From Kitasatospora azatica KCTC 9699 (lineage in GTDB: Bacteria > Actinomycetota > Actinomycetes > Streptomycetales > Streptomycetaceae): a DNA stretch of 64,000 bases. The notes under the pieces were generated by a model. The model was not told where the DNA came from. It made no database searches and saw nothing but the letters and a program-made list of their open reading frames with translations. Location of the stretch: the NCBI RefSeq assembly GCF_000744785.1, contig NZ_JQMO01000003.1, positions 186,001-250,000 on the forward strand. Reading direction: 5' to 3'. The position numbers and the translations under genes were made by a program. This document shows positions 44,134 through 51,252 of this stretch, one piece after another. Each line of letters begins with the position of its first letter. The stretch's first letter is position 1.

Positions 44134-45443
44134 CCTCGTCCCGGACGTCAACCAGGCATCGGTCCCCCGGCCGACGCCGGCGGACTGTCGTCCTCAGCCT
44201 CGGCCTCGGTGGTGTCCTCACCACGGGTGCCGCTCTGCTGGGCGTGTCGTTCGCCGCCACCGCGCCGCCGCCGGCCCAGCCCAACCCGAACTGCACGCTC
44301 ACCGTGCCGGCCAACCCGCTGACGGCCCAAGGCCTGGCCACCCCCTACAAGTTGACGGCCACCAATCCCGCTCAGGGTGCCTGCCACGAGTCGAATCCCA
44401 ACCAGTCGGCCTTCGTTCAGGCCACCGTGCTCGACCCGGCCACCGGCGCGCTGGCCGTCTACAACCCCCTGGTCGTCGACCAGGGAACCACCGCCGCGAT
44501 CCCGCCCGTCGTTCCGACCCTGCCGGCCAACGCCGTGGTGGGCATCTGGTTCGGCTTCAACGGCGCCACGCTCTCGGTGCAGGGCCAGACCCGGGCCGGA
44601 AACTGCGTGGGCGGCGCCCGTGGCGGACAGCCCTTCGGCCAGTTCGCCTACTGCAACGCCCCGGCCTTCTTCGCCGCGGCCAACACCGCGGAAGGGGCGG
44701 GCAGGCTCCTCGTCCCGCCGCTGGGCACCGGACGCGACGGCAAGCCCTGCCCGACCACCCGCGACTTCGGCCTCGTCGACCAGGACCAGAGCGACAACGT
44801 CACCACCGAGTACCTGGCCACGGCCCAGGGCAGAACCGCGCAGAAGACCGCGAAGAACTCCGCTGCCCTGGGCGGCGGACGGCGGATGCGGAACACCACC
44901 GCGCTGCTCAACGGCAGCGACAACCTGCTGCTGGTCGACTTCGAGGACCCGGCGCTGGGCTGCACCCCGTGGACCGCCCCCGACCTGGCCGACCCCGGCA
45001 GCAAGGTCACCGCGCTCGCACTCGACGAACTCCAGGCGGCCAAGTTCCAGACGGCTCCGATCGCCCTGGTCCCGCTCAACGACCCCATGGTGACCGAGAA
45101 CGGCAAGCACAGCCGCCAGAAGGCCGACCTCTACCGAGCGGGGGTGGACCAGCCCGCGGTCAGCGCCGCCGCCAACGGCGATCCCCAGGCGTACTGCGCC
45201 GACCTGGCCGCCCTGGGAGCCCAGCGCATCAGGCTCGACCGGCCGTTCACCGCCAAGGCCGCGTCCCCGCAGGCCGGTCAGAGCCTCTTCGACTTCCTGA
45301 CCCAGCGGCTCAGCGCCTCGCTCACCAGCCTCGGCTGCCCACAGGCCACCCCGCCGCCGAGGCCGAGGCCCAGCACGCCCGGCAGGCCCAGCGCCACCTC
45401 CACCACCGTGCCCAGCACCGCGCCCAGCCCGACCGGCAGGTAA
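44130..45443 (+). CDS. Secreted protein of unknown function, last gene of the redox cassette
   Basis: The 437-residue protein has an Arg-rich twin-arginine-like head (SPGRRRRTVVLSLGLGGVLT) and a hydrophobic stretch to about residue 45, then a globular part with about eight Cys (NCTLTVPANPL, 'GACHESN', 'NCVGGARG', 'YCNAPAFF', 'KPCPTT', 'GCTPWTAPD', 'YCADL' and 'GCPQATPP'). The ending is Pro/Thr/Ser-rich. I recognise no domain. The RRRR start before a hydrophobic helix would suit Tat export and thus a cofactor-bearing or folded protein, but no consensus S-R-R-x-F-L-K is present. Position suggests it is the electron acceptor or substrate outside. Confidence 0.65.
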   Translation: MTSSRTSTRHRSPGRRRRTVVLSLGLGGVLTTGAALLGVSFAATAPPPAQPNPNCTLTVPANPLTAQGLATPYKLTATNPAQGACHESNPNQSAFVQATVLDPATGALAVYNPLVVDQGTTAAIPPVVPTLPANAVVGIWFGFNGATLSVQGQTRAGNCVGGARGGQPFGQFAYCNAPAFFAAANTAEGAGRLLVPPLGTGRDGKPCPTTRDFGLVDQDQSDNVTTEYLATAQGRTAQKTAKNSAALGGGRRMRNTTALLNGSDNLLLVDFEDPALGCTPWTAPDLADPGSKVTALALDELQAAKFQTAPIALVPLNDPMVTENGKHSRQKADLYRAGVDQPAVSAAANGDPQAYCADLAALGAQRIRLDRPFTAKAASPQAGQSLFDFLTQRLSASLTSLGCPQATPPPRPRPSTPGRPSATSTTVPSTAPSPTGR

Positions 45444-45510
45444 CACGCGGCTGTGCCCCCGGAGACGGGTTCGCCAAGGATCAGGCCGCTTCGCAGAGAG
45501 AGGTCATGGC

Positions 45511-46131
45511 ATGCCGGCAGAACGCCGTGTCGCCCACTCCCGCCGCACCCTGTACTCCTGGGGCGCAGCCGAGCCGAACCCCACGGCCCAGGTCCGGCGC
45601 CGTCTGCACAAGGCGCTGAGCGGCCTGGGCGTCCCCCCGGACACGCTCCAGGACGCCCTGGTCATGGCGACCGAACTCACCGCCAACGCGCACTGCCACG
45701 CCATCACGCCCTGCCGGGTGGTGCTGGTCCTCACCCAGGCCGCCATCCTCGTCGAGGTCCATGACAGCGACCCCCGGCATCCGCCCGCGTCCGTGGGGCG
45801 AGCCGGCCCTGCCATAGCGACGGGCGGGGGCGCAGAGCTCGGCGACCCGATCCTCGCCCTCGCCGAGAGCGGCCGGGGCCTGCAGGTCGTCAACGCCCTC
45901 TCGCGCGGTCGCTGGGGATTCCGGGCGGACCTCCGGGGCAAGGCGGCCTGGTTCGCGCTCACCCGTGGCGCCCTACCCGACGGACCAGCGGTGTCCCGAC
46001 TCGGGTCCGACACGACGTCGAAGAACACGCCGGCCACCACACCGGCGGTCCGGTCCGCAGCACACTACGGTTCCGGGCGGCTGGAATCCCGTGCTGCGAA
46101 AGCCTTTAACGAACACCTAAGGTTCCGCTGA
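45511..46131 (+). CDS. Anti-sigma-type ATP-binding protein (HATPase_c)
   Basis: This 206-residue protein carries a RsbW/SpoIIAB-like ATPase domain: N-box 'ALVMATELTANAHCHA' (about 48-63; E and N bind Mg-ATP), G1 'VEVHDSDPRHPPA' and G2 'SGRGLQVVNALSRGRWGF'. Streptomycetes have many such kinases that hold sigma or anti-anti-sigma partners. The last 60 residues are unusual and may be disordered. No sigma or antagonist gene is adjacent, though a sigma-like fusion lies 2.5 kb further. Confidence 0.8.
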   Translation: MPAERRVAHSRRTLYSWGAAEPNPTAQVRRRLHKALSGLGVPPDTLQDALVMATELTANAHCHAITPCRVVLVLTQAAILVEVHDSDPRHPPASVGRAGPAIATGGGAELGDPILALAESGRGLQVVNALSRGRWGFRADLRGKAAWFALTRGALPDGPAVSRLGSDTTSKNTPATTPAVRSAAHYGSGRLESRAAKAFNEHLRFR

Positions 46132-46229
46132 GCTTCCGCACGGCATTCCCGGCCACCGGCCCAATTCGCTTGGTGCTACCGGCAGAAGAGAGGCTGGACG
46201 TGGCCGGGAAGTCGGCTACGGTGTGCGCC

Positions 46230-46958
46230 ATGACGTCTGTCCTGGTCGTCGAGGACGACCCCGCGATTCGAACTTCCCTGATAGAGGTCCTGACCAGTCA
46301 TCAGCTTCTGGTCCGCAGCTCTCCCGACGGGTTCGGCGCGCTGCGCGAGATCACCCAGTGGCAGCCGGACGCCGTCGTGCTGGACCTGGGTCTGCCCGAC
46401 ATCGACGGCGCCGACGCGCTGCGGATGATCCGCGGCCTGTCCCAGGTGCCGGTCCTGGTGGCGACCGCCCGCGACGACGACGCCGAGATCATCAGACTGC
46501 TCAACGCAGGAGCCGACGACTACCTGGTCAAGCCGTTCTCCGGTGGCCAGTTGATCGCCCGGCTGAGCGCCGTGCTGCGGCGCTGCGCCAATCCGTCCGC
46601 CACTCCGGGGCTGGGCGGCATGGGGAGGCCGGGCGGCGGGCCCGGTGCGAGCCATGCCCCCATGGTCACCGGCGAGCTGCGGATCGACCCGCTGGCGCGC
46701 ACCGTCCATCTGGCCGGCCGGGAAGTGGCGCTGACCCGCCGCGAGTTCGACCTGCTGGCCTTCCTGGCCCGGAACGCCGGACGGGTCGTCTCCAAGCGAC
46801 AGCTCCTCGCCGAGGTGTGGCGCCAACCGTATGTGGAGGAGCAGACCGTCGACGTTCATCTGTCCTGCCTGCGGCGGAAGTTGGGTGAGCGGGCGGCTCG
46901 GCCGCGGTACCTGCACACGGTGCGCGGAGTCGGCGTGAAGCTGGTATCGCCCCCGTGA
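46230..46958 (+). CDS. OmpR-type response regulator
   Basis: A 242-residue regulator from ATG 46230. The receiver has D9-D10, phosphate acceptor D52 (VVLDLGLPDIDG) and K in DDYLVKPFSGG. A Gly/Pro-rich linker (about 125-148) joins a winged helix ('ALTRREFDLLAFLARNAGRV', 'VEEQTVDVHLSCLRRKLGER') of the OmpR/PhoB kind. The frame is open to 46170, but that stretch lacks family sequence. Its stop overlaps the kinase start (GTGA). It acts as the DNA-binding output of the pair. Confidence 0.93.
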   Translation: MTSVLVVEDDPAIRTSLIEVLTSHQLLVRSSPDGFGALREITQWQPDAVVLDLGLPDIDGADALRMIRGLSQVPVLVATARDDDAEIIRLLNAGADDYLVKPFSGGQLIARLSAVLRRCANPSATPGLGGMGRPGGGPGASHAPMVTGELRIDPLARTVHLAGREVALTRREFDLLAFLARNAGRVVSKRQLLAEVWRQPYVEEQTVDVHLSCLRRKLGERAARPRYLHTVRGVGVKLVSPP

Positions 46959-48370
46959 GAGCCACCCTTGCCATGGTCGCCCTGGTGGTCACCTCCATGG
47001 TCGCCGTCTCCTTCCTGGTCCCGCTCGCCCTGCTGCTGCGCACCCAGGTGCAGACCCAGGCGACCCTCGTCGCCGAACAGCGCGCCGCGGCGGCAGTGCC
47101 GGCCCTGGCACTCTCCGCCCGGCCTGCGGACCTGGAACGCGTTGTCGCCCAGTTGGACACGTCCGCCCGGCTGGCCGTCCACCTGCCGGACGGCCGGGTC
47201 GTCGGCACTGCCCGCACGGCCGAGGCGATGGTCGGCCGCGCGGTCCGTGATCGGCAGCCGGTGACCGGTTCCGTCCCGGGTGGATGGGCGTACCTGCAGC
47301 CCGTGCTGCTGGACCAGGACCGGGTGGCCGTGATCGAGGAGTTCGTCCCGCAGGCCGAGTTGACCCGAGGGGTGGCCAGGGCATGGACCGTGATGTCCCT
47401 GCTGGCCGTGTCCCTGGTGATCGGCTCCGTCCTGGTCGCCGACCGTCTCGCCGCCCGGGTGGTGCGCGCCTCCCGCCGACTCTCCGAGGCCTCGGCGGCG
47501 CTCGGCTCGGGCGATCTGGATGTGCGGGTGGAGCCGACCGGGCCCCCGGAGCTGCACGCCGCCGGCCTGGCCTTCAACAGCATGGCTGACCACATCGCCA
47601 AACTCCTCGCGACCGAACGTGAGTTGGTCGCGGACTTGTCCCACCGGCTGAGGACTCCCCTGACGGCGCTGCAGCTCGCGGCCGAGCGGATCGGCCCGGT
47701 CCAGGGCGCCACCCGGGTGGCCGCCGCGATCCATCACCTGGAGTCCGAACTGGACTCGATCATCCTCGCCGCCCGAACTCCCCTGTCCACCAGGTCGATG
47801 AGCGCCGACGGCCGCACGGGCGCGCGGGAGGTCGGCAGCGCCCGTGCAGGGCAGCGGTCCGGCGAGGTGTGCCAGGCCTCCGAACTGGCCAGGCACCGGG
47901 TCGGCTTCTGGTCGGTGCTGGCCGAACAGCAGGGCCGGGCCTGCACGTTCGAGGCGACCGACGAACCGACGCCGGTTCGGCTGCGGGAGGACGACCTCGC
48001 CGCCGTGGTCGACGCCCTGGTGGGCAATGTCTTCCGCCACACGCCCCAGCGGACGGGCTTCGCGGTGAGCGTGCAGCGCACGGCGCAGAGCGTCGTCCTG
48101 GTGGTCGAGGACGCCGGTCCCGGCATCGAGGACCCGGCCAACGCGCTGTCGCGCGGGGTCAGCACCGGCGGGTCCACCGGTCTCGGGCTGGACATCGCCC
48201 GCAATGCGGCGGAGTCGACCAGAGGCCGGGTACGGGTGCTGCGCAGCGAGTTGGGAGGGGCGCGGGTGGAGGTGGCGCTCGGTCTGGCCTCGGATCCGCG
48301 CCGCACCCTCGGCGGTCGCTGGCGCCACCGGCATCGGCGGGCCGCGGAGAGAAACAGACTGAATCAGTAA
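46955..48370 (+). CDS. Sensor histidine kinase
   Basis: A 471-residue kinase starting at GTG 46955 within the regulator's stop region. Membrane helices at about 6-30 and 145-167 enclose an extracellular sensor of about 110 residues. Then comes a HAMP domain (RASRRLSEASAALGSGDLDV), the phosphoacceptor H230 in DLSHRLRTPL, and the ATPase with 'VVDALVGNVFRHTP' (N-box), 'VEDAGPGIED' and 'STGLGLDIARNAA'. This is a class I kinase. The signal is unknown; an MprB/CseC-like envelope sensor is plausible. The pair is transcribed with 100 bp or less from the ATPase gene upstream. Confidence 0.93.
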   Translation: MRATLAMVALVVTSMVAVSFLVPLALLLRTQVQTQATLVAEQRAAAAVPALALSARPADLERVVAQLDTSARLAVHLPDGRVVGTARTAEAMVGRAVRDRQPVTGSVPGGWAYLQPVLLDQDRVAVIEEFVPQAELTRGVARAWTVMSLLAVSLVIGSVLVADRLAARVVRASRRLSEASAALGSGDLDVRVEPTGPPELHAAGLAFNSMADHIAKLLATERELVADLSHRLRTPLTALQLAAERIGPVQGATRVAAAIHHLESELDSIILAARTPLSTRSMSADGRTGAREVGSARAGQRSGEVCQASELARHRVGFWSVLAEQQGRACTFEATDEPTPVRLREDDLAAVVDALVGNVFRHTPQRTGFAVSVQRTAQSVVLVVEDAGPGIEDPANALSRGVSTGGSTGLGLDIARNAAESTRGRVRVLRSELGGARVEVALGLASDPRRTLGGRWRHRHRRAAERNRLNQ

Positions 48371-48384
48371 GGGAAAAGCCATGT

Positions 48385-48397
48385 TGACAATATGTCA
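48385..48397. promoter_or_regulatory. Dyad TGACA-ATA-TGTCA after the kinase gene
   Basis: TGACA (48385-48389) and TGTCA (48393-48397) are perfect arms around ATA. The dyad is AT-rich for this DNA and lies 40-50 bp upstream of the candidate -35 for the next gene. It may be an operator, perhaps for the neighbouring response regulator. Confidence 0.4.
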
Positions 48398-48439
48398 GCT
48401 AGGCGCCCGGTCATTCCTCGCACAGACCCGCACCGGGTC

Positions 48440-48469
48440 TTGACTTCGAATGTCCGGCACGGCCACTAT
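48440..48469 (+). promoter_or_regulatory. Candidate promoter for the sigma-like fusion gene
   Basis: TTGACT (48440-48445) and CACTAT (48464-48469), 18 bases apart, fit the vegetative -35/-10 pattern. A transcript from here would begin about 100 bases before the TTG start at 48582. Confidence 0.4.
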
Positions 48470-48581
48470 CCCTCTACCGGCGGGTAGCAATGCTTCGTCG
48501 ACGCCCGCAATGCGCCCGTCCCCGCTCTCTGTGTTGCCCTTTCGACTGCGTAACCCCAGGGTGATGCGCGAGGAGAAGAGA

Positions 48582-50216
48582 TTGTCAGACTGGGTGGCGG
48601 CAGCGCTCACGGATGCCGAGCTCGCACAACGCATCCGTGACGGGAACCCCCGGGACCGGTCGGCCGTCGAGGAGATCACCGGCCGCCACCGCGCCGTCGT
48701 GCTGGCCTACGCCCGCCAGTGCTGCGCGGACCAGCGGGCCGCCGAGAAGCTGACGGCCGAGGCCTTCGAACGGACGCTGGCGGCCGTCCGCGCCGGAGTG
48801 GGACCCACCGAGGTCTGGCGCCCGTACCTGCTGGCGACGACCCGCCGAGCCGCCGCCCGCTGGGCCGGCACCGAACGCGGGTCCATGCTGTCGGCCGGCT
48901 TCAGCGCATGGCTCACGACGCTGCCCGACCCGAGTCCGGCGGAGCCCTCGGCCGAGGCGACAGAGCCGGCCCAGGCGGCAGCGACGCCAGTGGCAGCCGT
49001 GACCGCGGCCGAGTCGGACTCGCTGATGCTCCGGGCCTTCCTGTCCCTGTCGCAGTCCCAGCAGGCCGACCTGTGGCACGCGTTGGAAGAGGGGAACGCG
49101 GCCGGGACCGAACCATCGCGGCCCGAGACGACGGCCCGACGCCGCCTCCACGACGCCTACCTCCAGACGTACATCGCACGGGCCCGCAACCGCTTCTGCC
49201 GGCATCTGGCCGTCCAGATCGCCGACGGCGTACAACGTCCGCCCGAGGACCGGGTGAAGGACGTCGAACGCCACCTCAGCCGCTGCGCCGGCTGCGCCCG
49301 TACCCGCACCGAACTCACCGCCATCCACACCTGGCAGCGCCCCGTCCTCCGTCGTGCGCTGCTCCTGTGGTCGGGCGATCCGTCCTCGACCCCACCCGCC
49401 GTGACCTGCCCGGCGCCGCCCGCCGACCCGGCTCCCTGCGCGCCGCGCACGGGTGCGCGCAGGCCACGGGCACCCCGACAGCGCACCGGCGGCAGGCCGC
49501 GGATCGGTGGGAGACGCGTCCTGGGGTACTCCGCCGTGGCCGGCGCCGGGGCACTGGCGGCACTCGTGGGCGCCGCCGCCGTCCTCGCGACGGTCGACGC
49601 CGCCGGGGCGCACACTCCCTGGGCGGACACCGCGCTCGTCCCGCTCCCCGCGTCCTCGGCATCGACCGCGGGACCCGCGCCCACGCCGATCGGCCAGGCC
49701 ACCTCGGCCGCTCCCCAGCCTTCGGACACCGCCGCCCCGTCGCCCGGCGCGCCGGGCGCTCTCCAACTCGTCAACGTGAGTTCCGGGCTCTGCGTGGGCA
49801 TCGCCGATCCGGCCACCTTCGTCCTCCAGCTGCAGCCGTGCGCGGATTCCGGCTCCCCCCGCTGGGAACGCCTTCCGGCCGGTCAGGACGCCTACCAGCT
49901 CCGTGTCACCGGCGACGGCGCCGGCAGCGGAACCTGCCTCGACGGAACCACCGGCGGCGGAAACGTCGTCACCGTCGTCCTCCAGCCCTGCCGGTCCGAT
50001 CCCGGCCGGGCCGAGCAGCTGTGGAAGTTCGTCCCGGGCCCGGACCCCGGAACGTTCCGCCTGTGGCTGCTGCCACCGGTCCCGTCCAGCGACTACTCCG
50101 CGCACCTGCTCGGACCGCAGGACTGGTCACCCGCCGATCCACCGCGCGCGGGATCGGTCCTCGCACAACTTCCCGACTACTACGACTCGGACAGCTTCCT
50201 CTTCACCCTGAGGTGA
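48582..50216 (+). CDS. Sigma-like/zinc-finger/transmembrane/ricin fusion protein
   Basis: AGGAG (48571-48575) six bases before TTG 48582 decides the start, giving 544 residues; ATG 48564 is the alternative. Residues about 8-70 resemble sigma region 2 of ECF factors (LTDAELAQRIRDGNPRDRSA, 'YARQCCADQRAAEKLTAEAF'), and a degenerate region 4 may follow to about 190. Then comes a zinc-finger anti-sigma-like motif HLSRCAGC (H-x3-C-x2-C, about 230). A basic Pro-rich stretch, one membrane helix (about 308-332, YSAVAGAGALAALVGAAAVL) and a Ser/Pro stalk lead to an outside ricin-type beta-trefoil ('LVNVSSGLCVGIADPA', 'TCLDGTTGGGNVV'). Sugar binding outside could be linked to a sigma-like part inside. 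Whether the sigma part binds RNA polymerase is not known. Confidence 0.75.
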   Translation: MSDWVAAALTDAELAQRIRDGNPRDRSAVEEITGRHRAVVLAYARQCCADQRAAEKLTAEAFERTLAAVRAGVGPTEVWRPYLLATTRRAAARWAGTERGSMLSAGFSAWLTTLPDPSPAEPSAEATEPAQAAATPVAAVTAAESDSLMLRAFLSLSQSQQADLWHALEEGNAAGTEPSRPETTARRRLHDAYLQTYIARARNRFCRHLAVQIADGVQRPPEDRVKDVERHLSRCAGCARTRTELTAIHTWQRPVLRRALLLWSGDPSSTPPAVTCPAPPADPAPCAPRTGARRPRAPRQRTGGRPRIGGRRVLGYSAVAGAGALAALVGAAAVLATVDAAGAHTPWADTALVPLPASSASTAGPAPTPIGQATSAAPQPSDTAAPSPGAPGALQLVNVSSGLCVGIADPATFVLQLQPCADSGSPRWERLPAGQDAYQLRVTGDGAGSGTCLDGTTGGGNVVTVVLQPCRSDPGRAEQLWKFVPGPDPGTFRLWLLPPVPSSDYSAHLLGPQDWSPADPPRAGSVLAQLPDYYDSDSFLFTLR

Positions 50217-50246
50217 CGCCGGTCAGCCGGTCTGGCGGGTGGGGTC

Positions 50247-50282
50247 GAACGGGGTGAACGGGGTGAACGGGCCGAACGGGCT
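50247..50282. repeat. Four tandem 9-bp repeats
   Basis: GAACGGGGT, GAACGGGGT, GAACGGGCC and GAACGGGCT stand in tandem between the convergent ends of the ricin-fusion gene and the Sel1 gene. It is probably slippage in non-coding DNA. Confidence 0.65.
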
Positions 50283-50285
50283 GGT

Positions 50286-51107
50286 TCACGAAGGGCGCGC
50301 GATCTCGATCAGGAACTCCCCGTCCGGGGCACGATCGGCGAGTCGCGCCGCCTCGCGGACATCGGTGACGGACATCCGCTTCGCGAGTTCCATGGCGTCG
50401 TGCATCGCGTCGCGGCTGCCCACGTTCTGCATGGCGAGGAACCAGCGGAGCGCCTGCACCTCGTCCACCGCGACCCCGTGTCCGTCGCGGTAGAAGTAAC
50501 CCGCTGCGTGCATGCCCTGGGCGTTTCCGGCTTCTGCGGCCCGCAGGAACCAGGACAGCGCCTCCGCCACGCGGTTCGACTCGCTCAGGAACTGGCCGAG
50601 CTGGCACATCGCTTCCGTGATGCCGCCTTCCGCGGCGCGTTCGAGGAGCGCGAACGCCTTCTCGGGGTCTGCCGGAACGCCTTCGCCGTGGAAGTACAGG
50701 GCGGCGAGGTTGAAGGCGCCGTACTCGTCGCCGCCCTCCATCGCCTGACGGAACAACACGGCCGCGCGCGTGGTGTCGGGGGCGACGCCCGTTCCGTTGG
50801 CCAGTGCGTGGCCCAGGACCCGCTGGGCCAGAGGGTTGCCGGCCGCCGCGGCGCGCTCGAGGTTCGCCAGGCCGCCGGCGACGTCCAGGCCGGATTCCAG
50901 GGCCATGTGCCCGTAGGCGGCCTGCGCGTCGAGCTCGCCGGCGTCGGCCTTCGCCCGCAGCTTCGACAGTTCGGCGTGGATCGCGTCCATCAGGTTCGGA
51001 TCGCCCAGTGACGCCGCTTCGAGGTACTTGGCCGCCGCCGTCGCGCAGTCGCCGGCATTCCGGGCTGCATCGGCGTCTGCGACGAGTTGACTGGAATAGT
51101 CGATCAC
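50286..51107 (-). CDS. Sel1-repeat protein; candidate immunity partner of the Rhs toxin
   Basis: A 273-residue soluble solenoid with at least four Sel1-like repeats, e.g. 'NPLAQRVLGHALANGTGVAP' followed by 'AVLFRQAMEGGDEYGAFNLA', then 'ALYFHGEGVPADPEKAFALL' and 'GYFYRDGHGVAVDEVQALRW'. GTG 51107 follows GGGTGG and begins IDYSSQLVADADAARNAGDC; an ATG at 51152 is possible. There is no signal peptide, so it is cytoplasmic. It lies 145 bp after the stop of the giant Rhs gene on the same strand, where immunity genes of polymorphic toxins are found. Sel1 solenoids bind proteins. The hairpins between the two genes suggest separate regulation. Confidence 0.75.
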   Translation of the reverse strand: MIDYSSQLVADADAARNAGDCATAAAKYLEAASLGDPNLMDAIHAELSKLRAKADAGELDAQAAYGHMALESGLDVAGGLANLERAAAAGNPLAQRVLGHALANGTGVAPDTTRAAVLFRQAMEGGDEYGAFNLAALYFHGEGVPADPEKAFALLERAAEGGITEAMCQLGQFLSESNRVAEALSWFLRAAEAGNAQGMHAAGYFYRDGHGVAVDEVQALRWFLAMQNVGSRDAMHDAMELAKRMSVTDVREAARLADRAPDGEFLIEIARPS

Positions 51108-51164
51108 AATGGCCCACCCTGTTGAAGTCCACTGACGCCACGACGCTATCACCCGGTCCGGAAC

Positions 51165-51227
51165 GCGCGGCCTCCCCGAGCAGTCGCTCTCCCTGCGGAG
51201 AGCCTGCGGGGCCGAGGAGGCCGCGCG
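51165..51227. terminator. Nested hairpins between the Rhs toxin gene and the Sel1 gene
   Basis: GCGCGGCCTCC (51165-51175) pairs with GGAGGCCGCGC (51216-51226). Inside, GCTCTCC (51186-51192) and GGAGAGC (51197-51203) form a second stem with a four-base loop. It probably ends or attenuates the 9-kb toxin transcript. Confidence 0.7.
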
Positions 51228-51252
51228 CGTCGTTCAACGACCCGGAATCACC

